Assembly: GCF_003050965.1 (NCBI RefSeq)
Contig: NZ_QAOU01000001.1
Span: forward strand, 186,001-250,000
Origin: Nitrosospira sp. Nsp2
GTDB taxonomy: Bacteria > Pseudomonadota > Gammaproteobacteria > Burkholderiales > Nitrosomonadaceae
Direction: 5' to 3'
Length of the DNA stretch: 64,000 bases
In this document: piece by piece, positions 26,080 to 35,732 of the stretch
Position numbering within the stretch: the first letter of the stretch is position 1
Layout: each line of letters begins with the position of its first letter
Program-made: the position numbers and the translations under genes
The notes under the pieces: generated by a model
What the model was told of the DNA's origin: nothing
The model's input: only the letters and a program-made list of their open reading frames with translations
Database searches by the model: none

Positions 26080-27243
26080 ATGACTTTAGGTCTGATCGAC
26101 TTACCCTGGTGGGGCTACGTTCTGGTTATCCTGGGTCTTACCCACATAACAATCGCCGGCATCACGATATATTTACACCGCCATCAGGCTCACCGTTCAC
26201 TGGAATTGCATCCTTTGCCCAGCCATTTTTTCCGTTTCTGGCTGTGGCTTACCACGGGTATGGTGACCAAGGAGTGGACGGCGATACATCGCAAGCACCA
26301 CGCCAAGTGCGAAACTGTGGATGATCCTCACAGCCCGCAGGTTGTTGGTATCAGGAAGGTCCTTAGAGAAGGGTCGGAACTATACCGGGCGGAAGCCAAG
26401 AACAAGGAAACGCTGGAAAGATATGGTCACGGCACCCCGGACGACTGGCTGGAGCGGAATCTCTACTACAAGCACAGTCGTAAAGGCGTCGCGCTGATGC
26501 TGATCATCAATTTCATCCTGTTCGGCCCCATCGGATTGACGATCTGGGCCATACAGATGGCATGGGCTCCGATTTTTGCAGCCGGTATCATTAACGGCGT
26601 AGGCCACTTCTGGGGTTATCGCAATTTTCAGGCAGAAGACGCAAGCCGTAATGTTGTTCCCTGGGGAATTCTCATCGGCGGGGAGGAATTGCACAATAAT
26701 CATCACGCGTATGCCACCTCCGCCCGTTTGTCCAACAAATGGTACGAGTTTGACATCGGCTGGATGTATATATGCATACTTGAGACGCTGGGGCTGGCTC
26801 AAGTCAAGAAGGTCGCACCAAAACTACGGCTCGATGCCGCAAAAACGAAATGCGACCTTGATACACTGCAGGCGGTCATTTCCCATCGCTACGAAGTCCT
26901 GGCAAAGTATGCCCAGTTTCTGAAACATACTCTTGCAAAAGAAATCGACCATCTGAAAGAAGCGTCTCTTGACGTCGACCGCTCTACCCTTAAACGCTGG
27001 GTGCTTGCCGATTCCAAAACTTTGCAAGAAGAAGAGCGCGTAAAACTGAATCTGGTGCTGAGCAAGACTACGACGCTGGACAAGGTTTATAAAATGCGTG
27101 AGGAACTCACGGCAGTATGGCAACGCTCGACCATGTCCAAGGATGAACTGGTGAAGCAGTTAGAGGACTGGTGCCATCGTGCCGAGGAAAGCGGCATCGA
27201 AGTTCTGCAAAACTTTTCCCGCAGACTCCGTTGCTACGCATGA
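26080..27243 (+). CDS. Fatty acid (acyl-CoA) desaturase
   Basis: From ATG 26080 the 387-aa membrane protein carries the three His boxes of delta-9-type diiron desaturases: HRHQAHR (HX4H), HRKHH and HNNHH, with hydrophobic segments between them. It inserts a double bond in membrane acyl chains, which adjusts fluidity. A 140-residue charged, helical C-terminal extension (from about residue 250) follows the catalytic domain, as in many proteobacterial homologues. A sigma70 promoter lies 50 bases upstream and an intrinsic terminator 28 bases after the stop, so it is monocistronic. Confidence 0.92.
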   Translation: MTLGLIDLPWWGYVLVILGLTHITIAGITIYLHRHQAHRSLELHPLPSHFFRFWLWLTTGMVTKEWTAIHRKHHAKCETVDDPHSPQVVGIRKVLREGSELYRAEAKNKETLERYGHGTPDDWLERNLYYKHSRKGVALMLIINFILFGPIGLTIWAIQMAWAPIFAAGIINGVGHFWGYRNFQAEDASRNVVPWGILIGGEELHNNHHAYATSARLSNKWYEFDIGWMYICILETLGLAQVKKVAPKLRLDAAKTKCDLDTLQAVISHRYEVLAKYAQFLKHTLAKEIDHLKEASLDVDRSTLKRWVLADSKTLQEEERVKLNLVLSKTTTLDKVYKMREELTAVWQRSTMSKDELVKQLEDWCHRAEESGIEVLQNFSRRLRCYA

Positions 27244-27263
27244 TCAAGCAAAACAGGCTTAAA

Positions 27264-27293
27264 TAAAAAAACCCGCCACTGGCGGGTTTTTTT
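27264..27293. terminator. Bidirectional intrinsic terminator
   Basis: A-run, perfect stem ACCCGCC / GGCGGGT with loop ACT, and a seven-base T-run. It ends the desaturase transcript and can also serve the convergent rpmB-rpmG transcript. Confidence 0.9.
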
Positions 27294-27390
27294 CTGGTTG
27301 AATACTTTGCCGACTCGTTCGATGGGTTCTCTTGGCTTATCCGGGCTTGTTCATTGGCCGGCCTTATCCCCCTGTCGGTGACGACAGATA

Positions 27391-27546
27391 TTACTTGAGT
27401 TTCGTTTCCTTGTACTTGACGTGCTTGCGCACTACCGGATCGAATTTAAGAATCTCGATCTTCTCGGGCGTCGTACGCTTGTTCTTCGTGGTCGTGTAGA
27501 AGTGACCTGTTCCCGCGGAAGATTCAAGCTTTATTTTTTCTCGCAT
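27391..27546 (-). CDS. rpmG: 50S ribosomal protein L33
   Basis: A 51-aa basic protein beginning [20 protein letters not shown] and ending VKYKETKLK, characteristic of L33 without the zinc-binding Cys pairs (a C-minus form). It belongs to the large ribosomal subunit. It is below common ORF length cut-offs. It follows rpmB by 38 bases in the conserved rpmB-rpmG pair. Absence of the Cys motif means no zinc requirement. Confidence 0.97.
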   Translation of the reverse strand: MREKIKLESSAGTGHFYTTTKNKRTTPEKIEILKFDPVVRKHVKYKETKLK

Positions 27547-27584
27547 ATTAATGTGTCCTTATATTTCCCAGCCTAGAAACTGTC

Positions 27585-27830
27585 TTATTGGTTGGTTACA
27601 TGCTGTTTCCGCGCCCGCATTTCAGCAAGCACTGCGTCAATGCCATTCTTGTCTATGGTGCGCAGCGCAGCATTAGACAAACGCAGGCTGATCCAGCGCT
27701 TCTCGCTCTCAACCCAGAAGCGGCGGTGCTGCAGATTGGGCAGAAAGCGACGCTTGGTCTTGTTGTTCGCATGGGAAACATGGTGACCGGTAACAGGTTT
27801 CTTTCCGGTGACTTCGCATACTCGTGCCAT
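27585..27830 (-). CDS. rpmB: 50S ribosomal protein L28
   Basis: From ATG 27830 the 81-aa product opens [20 protein letters not shown] and contains [16 protein letters not shown], signatures of L28. It is first in the rpmB-rpmG operon, with a GGAG ribosome site. The strong promoter just upstream (-10 TATAAT) fits a highly expressed ribosomal gene. The frame continues upstream to 27887, but the promoter overlaps that region. Confidence 0.97.
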   Translation of the reverse strand: MARVCEVTGKKPVTGHHVSHANNKTKRRFLPNLQHRRFWVESEKRWISLRLSNAALRTIDKNGIDAVLAEMRARKQHVTNQ

Positions 27831-27857
27831 GATGGTGCTCCAAAATCCTAAACAAAC

Positions 27858-27887
27858 ATTATAACCCGAATTCACGCATTTCCTCAA
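27858..27887 (-). promoter_or_regulatory. Sigma70 promoter of rpmB-rpmG
   Basis: On the minus strand, TTGAGG (27887-27882), an 18-base spacer and a consensus TATAAT (27863-27858). Transcription would start about 20 bases upstream of the rpmB ATG. Confidence 0.75.
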
Positions 27888-27888
27888 T

Positions 27889-28563
27889 TCATATCAATCC
27901 GCGCTCGGCAAAGGACATGGCCGTTCCTCCGCCCACAATAAAATGGTCCAGCACGTTCACATCCACCAGCGCAAGCGCCTGCTTCAGCGATTGAGTCAGT
28001 ATCTCGTCTGCCCGGCTTGGCTCCGCTAGTCCAGAGGGATGGTTATGTGCGAAAATTATCGCAGCGGCATTATGATGGAGGGCTCTTTTCACCACCTCGC
28101 GCGGGTATACGCTGGTTTGGGTAAGCGTCCCCTTGAATAATTCTTCGGCGGCGATAGTGCGATTCTGCGCGTCGAGAAAAATGCCTACAAAAATCTCGTG
28201 CTTTTTGCCCTGAAGAGTGAGACGTAAATAGTCGCGCACCGACTGTGGCGAACTCATGGCGTCGCCGCTTTTCATTTTCTCTTCAAGCGCACGTCGGGCC
28301 ATTTCCAGAACTGCCTGTAGTTGGGCATATTTTGCCGGCCCCATTCCAGGTACTGCGCAAAAAGCGATTTGATCTGCAGAGAACAACCCGGTCAAGCCAT
28401 TAAAGCAAGTGAGCAGTTCTCGTGCCAGATCGACTGCGCTTTTTCCGGCAATGCCCGTGCGCAGGAATATCGCGAGAAGTTCCGCATCGGAAAGGTTGGC
28501 AGCGCCATTTTTTAGCAGTTTCTCGCGTGGACGTTCAGATTCGGGCCAGTCTGGAATTGCCAT
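27889..28563 (-). CDS. radC: RadC-family JAB/MPN-domain protein
   Basis: From ATG 28563 ([17 protein letters not shown]) the 224-aa product has an N-terminal helix-hairpin-helix region and a C-terminal JAB/MPN metalloprotease-like domain with the zinc motif AHNHPSG and downstream Asp. The N terminus matches the family's typical start, so the upstream TTG (28581) is unlikely. The family was linked to DNA repair in early work, but that role is disputed; the biochemical function is unsettled. It sits next to coaBC (divergent) as in many proteobacteria. Confidence 0.93.
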   Translation of the reverse strand: MAIPDWPESERPREKLLKNGAANLSDAELLAIFLRTGIAGKSAVDLARELLTCFNGLTGLFSADQIAFCAVPGMGPAKYAQLQAVLEMARRALEEKMKSGDAMSSPQSVRDYLRLTLQGKKHEIFVGIFLDAQNRTIAAEELFKGTLTQTSVYPREVVKRALHHNAAAIIFAHNHPSGLAEPSRADEILTQSLKQALALVDVNVLDHFIVGGGTAMSFAERGLI

Positions 28564-28675
28564 GATGTGGAAGTTCGCCAACGCTATTAAGTATTAGCGG
28601 CACACCGCGCCGCCACTGCAATGAAACGTCGTTTCTGGGTTAAACTTGAGCTTCTCGGCAAATCGATTCCTGTAA

Positions 28676-29875
28676 ATGACTGATACATCCTTGCCCCGGA
28701 TCAGGCTGATCCTCGGCCTGACCGGCGGGGTGGCGGCATATAAGGCCGCCGAACTGGCGCGACTTCTCATGCATGACGGGGTGGACGTGCAGGCGGTGAT
28801 GACCCGTTCGGCGTGCCATTTCGTCGGCACAGCGACCTTGCAGGCATTGACCGGAAAGCCGGTGTTGACCGAGCTCTGGGACGAGCGTTTGCCCAATGGC
28901 ATGGCGCATATCGATCTCTCGCGCAACGCAGACGCTATTCTGGTTGCCCCCGCAAGCGCGGATTTTATTGCCAAGCTTACGCATGGTCTCGCCGATGATC
29001 TGCTCTCAACACTATGTCTCGCGCGCGACTGTCCTTTGCTGATCGCGCCGGCGATGAATAGGCAAATGTGGGAAAACGCCGCGACGCAGCGCAACATCGA
29101 TATGCTGGAGCGTGACGGATTAACGATACTTGGGCCAGGCAGCGGCCCCCAGGCATGCGGTGAGACCGGTATCGGGCGCATGCTGGAAGCATATGAACTC
29201 GCTGAGTCGGTGCGCGCCTTTTTTGAGCCCAGGCTGTTACAGGGTAAGCGGGTACTCGTGACCGCCGGCCCTACGTACGAGGCGATCGACGCAGTCCGGG
29301 GAATCATGAATTTAAGCTCCGGCAAGATGGGTTATGCTATCGCGCGTGCGGCACGGGACGCGGGAGCCGAGGTCATTCTCGTTTCCGGGCCGGTGTGCCT
29401 GCAGCCCCCTTCAGCTTTAAAGTTCCTCAGCGTGACGAGCGCCGAAGATATGTTGGCGGTTGTCAAAAATGAGATCTCGCTGGCCGACATTTTTGTGAGC
29501 GTCGCGGCCGTAGCCGATTATCGCGCTATACGCGTCAGCGGACATAAAATCAAGAAAACGGGTAGCAATATCACTTTGGAGCTTACGCCCAACCAGGACA
29601 TTCTGGCGTACGCGGCGGGTCTTCCGCACGCGCCTTTTTGCGTGGGATTTGCTGCGGAAACCGAAAATCTGGAGGAGAACGCTGAGGCGAAGCGCCGCAA
29701 GAAGAGGTTGCCTCTGCTGGTCGCGAATTTGGCCCAGGAGGCCATCGGGTCCGAGGAATGTGAATTGACCCTCCTGGATGACTCCGGCAGACATTTCTTA
29801 CCGAAAGCGCCGAAGCTCGTGCAGGCTCGGCGTCTGGTCAAACACATCGCATCAATGCAGAAGAAAAATTCCTGA
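28676..29875 (+). CDS. coaBC: Bifunctional phosphopantothenoylcysteine decarboxylase / phosphopantothenate-cysteine ligase
   Basis: A 399-aa enzyme for two steps of coenzyme A synthesis. CoaC (about residues 1-190) has the FMN domain, the PAMNRQMW motif and the substrate-flap Cys in [10 protein letters not shown]. CoaB (about 195-399) has [16 protein letters not shown], the dimerisation motif NLSSGKMG and the CTP-site Lys near [11 protein letters not shown]. It is followed seven bases later by dut, the classical coaBC-dut pair. Confidence 0.97.
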   Translation: MTDTSLPRIRLILGLTGGVAAYKAAELARLLMHDGVDVQAVMTRSACHFVGTATLQALTGKPVLTELWDERLPNGMAHIDLSRNADAILVAPASADFIAKLTHGLADDLLSTLCLARDCPLLIAPAMNRQMWENAATQRNIDMLERDGLTILGPGSGPQACGETGIGRMLEAYELAESVRAFFEPRLLQGKRVLVTAGPTYEAIDAVRGIMNLSSGKMGYAIARAARDAGAEVILVSGPVCLQPPSALKFLSVTSAEDMLAVVKNEISLADIFVSVAAVADYRAIRVSGHKIKKTGSNITLELTPNQDILAYAAGLPHAPFCVGFAAETENLEENAEAKRRKKRLPLLVANLAQEAIGSEECELTLLDDSGRHFLPKAPKLVQARRLVKHIASMQKKNS

Positions 29876-29882
29876 CCGAACC

Positions 29883-30335
29883 ATGTTAAAAAAAGTAAAT
29901 GTGAAAGTTCTGGACCCGCGGCTCGAAAGACTGCTTCCGACCTACGCGACGCCTGGTTCCGCCGGGCTCGATTTGCGGGCCTGCATTGAGCATGTGATGA
30001 CCCTTGAACCCGGGGAAGCGAATCTCATCCCCACCGGGATCGCCATGCATCTTGCCGATCCCGGACTCGCCGCGCTCGTGCTTCCGCGTTCCGGTCTAGG
30101 CCATAAACATGGGATCGTGATGGGGAATCTGGTCGGCTTGATCGATTCGGATTATCAGGGACAGATACTTGTGTCCTGCTGGAACCGTGGGAAAGTTCCT
30201 TTCCTGCTAAACCCGTTGGAGCGGATTGCGCAGCTTGTGATCGTGCCGGTGGTACAGGTTGCTTTCAACGTGGTAAATGATTTCGAGCAAAGTGACCGGG
30301 GTTCAAACGGCTTTGGCAGCACCGGCAAGCATTGA
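29883..30335 (+). CDS. dut: dUTP diphosphatase
   Basis: From ATG 29883 the 150-aa trimeric dUTPase has all five motifs: [33 protein letters not shown] with the catalytic Asp, RIAQLVIVP, and the C-terminal P-loop-like [10 protein letters not shown]. It hydrolyses dUTP to dUMP and keeps uracil out of DNA. Starts inside the frame upstream belong to coaBC overlap. The stop TGA overlaps the ATG of the DUF192 gene. Confidence 0.97.
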   Translation: MLKKVNVKVLDPRLERLLPTYATPGSAGLDLRACIEHVMTLEPGEANLIPTGIAMHLADPGLAALVLPRSGLGHKHGIVMGNLVGLIDSDYQGQILVSCWNRGKVPFLLNPLERIAQLVIVPVVQVAFNVVNDFEQSDRGSNGFGSTGKH

Positions 30336-30769
30336 TGCGGTGCCTTTCAGTCCTTTTAGTCTGTTTTTTGTTCTCGGGGGCGGTCAGCGCCGAGTTGCCA
30401 CTACGCCAACTCAAGGTTTCAGGCCATGTTCTTTCCGTCGAGGTCGCGAATACCCAAGCTGCGCGTGCGCGTGGATTGATGTTTCGTCAATCGCTGCATG
30501 AAGGCAGCGGGATGCTGTTTGTATTTCCACAGGCTGGACAGCATAGTATGTGGATGATGAATACGGATATTCCGTTGAGTGTCGCCTTTCTGGATGAAAA
30601 GGGGGTGATTCTCAACATCGCGGACATGATGCCTCGCACGGCAACGGTACATCGTTCCGCAGGCGTGGCAAAGTACGCGCTTGAAACGAATCTCGGCTGG
30701 TTCGGAACCAGAAATATCGCGGCCGGCGCGAAGGTGGCAGGCCTTGAGAAAGCACCCCCAGCGGAGTGA
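30335..30769 (+). CDS. Secreted DUF192-family protein
   Basis: ATG 30335 overlaps the dut stop. The 144-aa product has a signal peptide (residues 1-20, ending GAVSA) and then a complete DUF192 domain: RARGLMFRQSL, GMLFVFPQAGQHSMWM and IPLSVAFLD. The family is small, often secreted, and not biochemically defined. Likely co-transcribed with coaBC and dut. Confidence 0.88.
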   Translation: MRCLSVLLVCFLFSGAVSAELPLRQLKVSGHVLSVEVANTQAARARGLMFRQSLHEGSGMLFVFPQAGQHSMWMMNTDIPLSVAFLDEKGVILNIADMMPRTATVHRSAGVAKYALETNLGWFGTRNIAAGAKVAGLEKAPPAE

Positions 30770-30782
30770 TCCGGGATGGCTT

Positions 30783-32132
30783 TTACCGCATTCCCGGCAG
30801 CATTCCCTTCAATCCTCGAAGCATTTTAGTCATCCCGCCCTTGCTCATCATTTTCATCATCTTCTGCGCTTGCTCGAATTGCGCCAGTAAGCGGTTGACT
30901 TCCTGCACGGAGACACCCGCCCCTGTGGCGATGCGGCGTTTCCGCGATGCTTTCAGAATTTCGGGTTTAGCGCGTTCCTGAGGCGTCATGGAATTGATAA
31001 TAGCCTCGGTTCGACCCATCACCTTGTCGTCGATTTTCACATTCTGGGCGGCCTGGCTCAGTTGCGCCGGCAGTTTATCCATGACGGCGCCCATGCCGCC
31101 CATGTTTCTCATCTGTTGAAACTGCATTTTGAAATCGTTCAGATCGAAGCTTTTGCCCGATTTCATCTTTTTTGCAAGTTTTTCCGCCTCATGCTGATCC
31201 ACGCCGCGCTGCGCTTCCTCGATCAAACCCAGCACGTCCCCCATGCCGAGAATGCGCGACGCCATGCGATCGGGGTGGAATGGCTCGAGGCCTGTCAATT
31301 TTTCCGCAACGCCGGCGAATTTGATCGGTTTACCGGTAACGTGCAGCACCGACAGTGCCGCGCCGCCCCTGGCGTCGCCGTCGAGTTTGGTAAGAATCAC
31401 TCCCGTCAGCGGCAGCGCCTCGGCAAACGCGCGGGCAGTATTCACCGCGTCCTGCCCCTGCATCGCATCCACGACGAACAACGTTTCGATTGGGTGCAAA
31501 AGCGTTTCCAGCTCACGGATCTCTTGCATCATCGCCTCATCGATGGCCAGTCGTCCCGCTGTGTCAACGATCATTACGTCATGGAAATGCGTACGTGCAA
31601 AGTTCAACGCGGCCGCCGCAATTTCTTTTGGCTGTTGCCCTTTTTGGATGGGGAAGAAATCCGCGCCGGTTTGTTGGGCAAGCAACTCCAGTTGCTGAAT
31701 AGCCGCAGGGCGATAGGTGTCGCAGGAAACGAGTATTACCTTTTTCTTTTTCTGTTCCATCAACCACTTTGCAAGCTTGCCGCTGCTGGTCGTTTTTCCC
31801 GCGCCCTGCAGCCCAGCCATAAGGATGACCGCTGGGGGCACCGTCGACAGGTTAATGTCAGCCCTTTCCCCCCCCATAAGGGTGATCAGTTCCTGATGGA
31901 CGACACCCACGAGAGCCTGACCGGGTGTAAGGCTGCCAACCACATCCTTGCCCACAGCCTTTTCCCTGACCTTCGCGATGAAGTCCTTGACTACCGGCAA
32001 TGCGACATCGGCCTCCAGCAGTGCCATACGCACTTCACGCAACGCGTCCTGGATATTGTCTTCCGTTAGCCGCGCTTCGCCCCTGAGCGTCTTGATAACC
32101 CCGGAGAGCCGGTTGGTAAGATTGTCGAACAT
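30783..32132 (-). CDS. ffh: Signal recognition particle protein Ffh
   Basis: From ATG 32132 (MFDNLTNRLSGVIKTLRGEA) the 449-aa protein has the N domain, the GTPase G domain (GLQGAGKTTSSGKLA, DTAGRLAID, TKLDGDARGG) and the Met-rich M domain (MMKMMSKGGMTKMLRG) that binds 4.5S RNA and signal sequences. It targets nascent membrane proteins to FtsY. An upstream extension of the frame to 32243 is not conserved and overlaps the divergent promoter region. Confidence 0.97.
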   Translation of the reverse strand: MFDNLTNRLSGVIKTLRGEARLTEDNIQDALREVRMALLEADVALPVVKDFIAKVREKAVGKDVVGSLTPGQALVGVVHQELITLMGGERADINLSTVPPAVILMAGLQGAGKTTSSGKLAKWLMEQKKKKVILVSCDTYRPAAIQQLELLAQQTGADFFPIQKGQQPKEIAAAALNFARTHFHDVMIVDTAGRLAIDEAMMQEIRELETLLHPIETLFVVDAMQGQDAVNTARAFAEALPLTGVILTKLDGDARGGAALSVLHVTGKPIKFAGVAEKLTGLEPFHPDRMASRILGMGDVLGLIEEAQRGVDQHEAEKLAKKMKSGKSFDLNDFKMQFQQMRNMGGMGAVMDKLPAQLSQAAQNVKIDDKVMGRTEAIINSMTPQERAKPEILKASRKRRIATGAGVSVQEVNRLLAQFEQAQKMMKMMSKGGMTKMLRGLKGMLPGMR

Positions 32133-32197
32133 GCAAAATGCCTCTCTAGAAAAATTCGTGTAGACTAAACGGACTCCTGCTTTAGCCCGCAATATCA

Positions 32198-33025
32198 ATG
32201 TCCGGTATTCTAGCGTATCTCGCCGCCTTCCTGCTGTACGCACTGATCGGGTGGCACTTTTGGCGCACTCGATGGCACGCCCCCGCGAAATTGGCGGGTG
32301 GCGAAGCCATAAGTGCCGGATGGGACCGTTATGTCATTCTCGTGCCCTTGGCGCTGCACGGCTATACCCTTTATGACTCCATATTTGCTGGTGCCGGATT
32401 AAATTTTGGCGTCGGTAGCGCGGTTTCTTCCATTGTATGGCTTACCGCCGTGATTTACTGGGCGTCAGGTTTTTTCTATCGCCTGGAAGGGTTGCAAACC
32501 CTGGTCGCGCCAGTGGCAGCAATTGCGGTACTGCTTCCCCTCGTGTTTCCCTCCCTGCGACCACTGGCAAATACGGAACTCCCGGCCTTCAAGGCGCACA
32601 TCTCGATCGCGATGCTGGCGTACAGCCTTCTCACCATTGCCGCGCTTCATGCCCTCCTCATGGCAGCGGTGGAACACCGCCTGCATCACCCGGCAATGCC
32701 GTCCGTAATGACCAATCTGCCCCCTCTTTTGACAATGGAAACGCTACTGTTCCGCATCATCTGGGTGGGATTCATACTGCTGACGCTGACACTCATCAGC
32801 GGGATCGTATTTTCGGAGGAGGTATTCGGTCAGCCGCTCAAATTTACCCACAAGACGTTATTCGGCATCATTTCCTGGTGTGTATTCGCTGCCCTATTGG
32901 CGGGTCGCCAATTTTATGGCTGGCGCGGACGTATTGCCATCCGTTGGACCCTTGCCGGGTTTATTATCCTGTTGCTCGCCTATCTGGGTAGCAAATTCGT
33001 GCTGGAAGTGATTTTGCGGCGCTAA
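32198..33025 (+). CDS. CcsA/HemX-like cytochrome c assembly membrane protein
   Basis: A 275-aa protein with eight predicted membrane helices and the family features of the inner-membrane YpjD/CcsA-like proteins encoded opposite ffh: conserved His in LALHGYTLYD and THKTLFGIISW, and the stretch KAHISIAMLAYSLLTIAALHA. The Trp-rich heme-handling motif of true CcsA is not obvious, so a role in cytochrome c maturation is inferred from the family only. The divergent ffh arrangement is common in betaproteobacteria. Confidence 0.88.
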   Translation: MSGILAYLAAFLLYALIGWHFWRTRWHAPAKLAGGEAISAGWDRYVILVPLALHGYTLYDSIFAGAGLNFGVGSAVSSIVWLTAVIYWASGFFYRLEGLQTLVAPVAAIAVLLPLVFPSLRPLANTELPAFKAHISIAMLAYSLLTIAALHALLMAAVEHRLHHPAMPSVMTNLPPLLTMETLLFRIIWVGFILLTLTLISGIVFSEEVFGQPLKFTHKTLFGIISWCVFAALLAGRQFYGWRGRIAIRWTLAGFIILLLAYLGSKFVLEVILRR

Positions 33026-33425
33026 GTGCTAACCAATCTCCGGATTTATCCATGTGGGTGAAAACGGTAAAATTGGGACGATCGTGAGAAACACGACGAA
33101 GGGTCCGTGCTCTGCCCCGTGCGAAGGAGAAACATATGACTCCGCGGTGCCATCGCAAATGAAAGATATGGAGCTACCCGAGTGGTCTGCTTCGTCAGCT
33201 CTGCGGCCAAAGCGAACAGGGGAAAACAACGGCGCCTTCCCGGCAGATTTCAAGAAAGCCGGGCGAGGGCGGTGCGGGAACGCCGCGATGGGCGCTCCCG
33301 CTGCAAGACCGTACGTATCTCCGCGAGCCACCGCTCCGCCGGGCGATGCGGCGGCGCGGCAATGCGTCGATCCGGTAACCTGTATCTTGTTCTCTCCCTT
33401 TCTATTTGCATAAAGGCGTTTCCCC
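33026..33425. other. Gene-poor stretch
   Basis: 400 bases between the ccsA-like gene and the CorC-family gene. Several frames cross it on both strands but none has a ribosome site plus recognisable domain. It may be a long leader of the CorC-family gene. Confidence 0.35.
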
Positions 33426-34712
33426 TTGGAAGAGTTGCCGCTGTATGTACTGCTGACAGTACTGGCTGTCCTATTGATTCTTTCAGCATTTTTTTCCCTT
33501 TCCGAGACCAGTATGATGGCCCTCAACCGATACCGGTTGAAGCATCTTGCGAAAGAAGGACACCGCGGCGCCCGTTTGACCAGCCGGCTGTTGGAGAATA
33601 CTGACCGGCTTCTCGGCGTCATACTGCTTGGCAACAATCTGTTGAACGCGGCCTCCGCTACACTGGTCGCGGTTATTGTCTCCGTGCTCTTCGGCCACAG
33701 CGATCTGGCGCTTCTATTGGGTACGGTAGCTGTCACCTTCGCCATTCTTGTGTTTAGCGAAATTACGCCCAAGGTGATCGCAGCTGCCTATCCTGATCGC
33801 ATTGCGCTGGCGTCAAGCTACGTGCTGACACCGTTGCTGAAGCTTTTTTATCCGGTAGTCTGGTTTATCAACCTGTTCGTCAAGTTATTGCTCACCATTT
33901 TGCGCTTAAAGCCGCAGGCTGAGGATGCGACGCAAAAGATCAGCATGGAAGAACTCAAGACCATGGTGCTGGAAGCGGGGCACTTCATCCGCAAGAAACA
34001 CCAGAGCATGTTGCTGAACCTGTTCGATCTGGAAACGATCACGGTCGATGACGTAATGGTGCCGCGTGGCCAGATCGAGGCGATAGATCTCAATGCTGAT
34101 GATGTAACCATCCAGAACCAGCTGTTAACGTGTTATCACACACGCTTGCCGGTATATCGGGGGACGCTGGACAACGTGGTGGGCATCATTCATGCGCGCA
34201 AGGTGCTCAACCAGATGAGAAGTGGCGACATCACCGCGGCGACGCTAGGCAAAATCACGCGTGAGCCCTACTTTGTTCCCTCCGGAACGCCGCTGTTTTC
34301 ACAGTTGCAATTATTCCAGGAAAACCGCGAGCGGGTGGGGCTCATCGTTGACGAGTACGGCGAGTGGATGGGATTGGTAACCCTCGACGACATCGTTGAA
34401 GAAATTATTGGAGAATTTACCACGCATTCGCCATCGCATGCCGCATTCCTGAAGCAGGAAAACGGCAGCATAATTGTGGAAGGCAGCAGCCTGCTTCGAG
34501 ATCTCAATCGCAAGCTTGGCCTCAACTTGCCTCTGGGTGGGCCAAAGACGCTCAACGGCCTTATTCTCGAATACTTCCAGGACATACCCGAGGCCGGCAC
34601 TAGCCTTAAAATCGCCGGTTATCCGGTGGAGATCGTTCAGACTCAGGATCGAGTGGTCAAGGTCGTGCGAATTTTCCCGGGGGTACCACCAGGCCCTGTG
34701 CACGGAGGTTAA
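33426..34712 (+). CDS. HlyC/CorC-family transporter (DUF21-CBS-CorC)
   Basis: A 428-aa protein with an N-terminal DUF21 membrane domain (four segments, about residues 1-170, with SETSMMALN and EITPKVIAA), a CBS pair (about 205-335, VDDVMVPR and DEYGEWMGLVTLDD) and a C-terminal CorC/HlyC domain (about 345-425). The family is linked to magnesium/cobalt efflux and includes YfjD/CorB-type proteins. The start is TTG 33426, after a weak AAGG. It precedes pilD on the same strand. Confidence 0.9.
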   Translation: MEELPLYVLLTVLAVLLILSAFFSLSETSMMALNRYRLKHLAKEGHRGARLTSRLLENTDRLLGVILLGNNLLNAASATLVAVIVSVLFGHSDLALLLGTVAVTFAILVFSEITPKVIAAAYPDRIALASSYVLTPLLKLFYPVVWFINLFVKLLLTILRLKPQAEDATQKISMEELKTMVLEAGHFIRKKHQSMLLNLFDLETITVDDVMVPRGQIEAIDLNADDVTIQNQLLTCYHTRLPVYRGTLDNVVGIIHARKVLNQMRSGDITAATLGKITREPYFVPSGTPLFSQLQLFQENRERVGLIVDEYGEWMGLVTLDDIVEEIIGEFTTHSPSHAAFLKQENGSIIVEGSSLLRDLNRKLGLNLPLGGPKTLNGLILEYFQDIPEAGTSLKIAGYPVEIVQTQDRVVKVVRIFPGVPPGPVHGG

Positions 34713-34869
34713 TAGCTCATCCGTGTTCCAATGCGCAAGGGAAGGGAGCCTGTGGGTGGATCCCCCGCGAAATCCTTCATGAGCAATCGGACTTGCGCCC
34801 AGGCGCAAGCGTACCAAGTGTCGAGGCTCCTCTGCTGCTAAACTCCTGAGGTTGGCTATAGGTTCGTTA

Positions 34870-35730
34870 ATGTCCCTGATAGAAGGCTTGCAAAGCTCTG
34901 AGATTTTTTTTGTTTCGTTTTGTACCATCTTTGGCTTGATGGTCGGCAGCTTTTTGAATGTGGTTATCTACCGCTTGCCCAAGATGCTGGAACGGAACTG
35001 GCGGCGGGGGTGTGCTGAGTTCCGGGGGGAGCCGGTAGAGGCGCTGCCTCCTTATAACATCGTCATCCCCCGTTCCTCCTGCCCTCATTGCGGTCACCGG
35101 ATAGGCGCACTCGAAAATATCCCGCTTGCAAGTTACGCGATTTTAAGGGGCCGGTGTTCTCGGTGCGGTGTGCCTATTTCCGCGCGCTATCCGGTTGTGG
35201 AACTATTGACCGGCTTTCTCAGCGCCTTCATCGCCTGGCATTTTGGTTTCGGATTTGCTGCTTGCGCCGCTTTGGTTTTTACGTGGGCAATGATCACGTT
35301 GGCGTTTATCGATATGGATACCCAACTGTTGCCCGATGTCATCACCTCGCCTCTGTTATGGTGCGGGCTACTGGTTAATCTGAGTAACGGCTTTACCGAC
35401 ATCCACTCTGCAGTCGTAGGCGCCATTGCGGGTTACCTTTCGTTATGGCTGGTATACCACGGCTATAGATTCATAGCCCGAAGGGAAGGTATGGGGTATG
35501 GCGATTTCAACCTGCTCGCTGTGATAGGCGCATGGTTTGGGTGGCAAATGCTGCCGCTGGTGATTTTGTTTTCCTCAGTGACAGGAGTTATCGTCGGTTT
35601 GGGCCTGATCCTGGTTGCAAGACATGGGTACCACACTCCCATCGCGTTTGGGCCATTTCTTGCAGGTGGGGCTATGGTGGCGCTGTTCTGGGGTAACGAA
35701 ATTAATCACGTCTATTTCAGCTGGATTTAG
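34870..35730 (+). CDS. pilD: Type IV prepilin peptidase
   Basis: From ATG 34870 the 286-aa membrane protein has the N-terminal methyltransferase-type loop with two CxxC zinc pairs (CPHC and CSRC) and the two catalytic aspartates in FIDMDTQLLPD and GMGYGDFN of the GxGD protease family. It cleaves and N-methylates type IV prepilins or type II secretion pseudopilins. It is directly followed by coaE two bases later, the classical pilD-coaE-zapD order; pilB and pilC are not in the window. Confidence 0.95.
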   Translation: MSLIEGLQSSEIFFVSFCTIFGLMVGSFLNVVIYRLPKMLERNWRRGCAEFRGEPVEALPPYNIVIPRSSCPHCGHRIGALENIPLASYAILRGRCSRCGVPISARYPVVELLTGFLSAFIAWHFGFGFAACAALVFTWAMITLAFIDMDTQLLPDVITSPLLWCGLLVNLSNGFTDIHSAVVGAIAGYLSLWLVYHGYRFIARREGMGYGDFNLLAVIGAWFGWQMLPLVILFSSVTGVIVGLGLILVARHGYHTPIAFGPFLAGGAMVALFWGNEINHVYFSWI

Positions 35731-35732
35731 CG

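Noticed and set aside
31062-32069. 335-codon plus-strand frame inside ffh
   Set aside because: Antisense shadow of the signal recognition particle gene.
33054-33413. 119-codon frame before the CorC-family gene
   Set aside because: Composition is not protein-like and there is no ribosome site.
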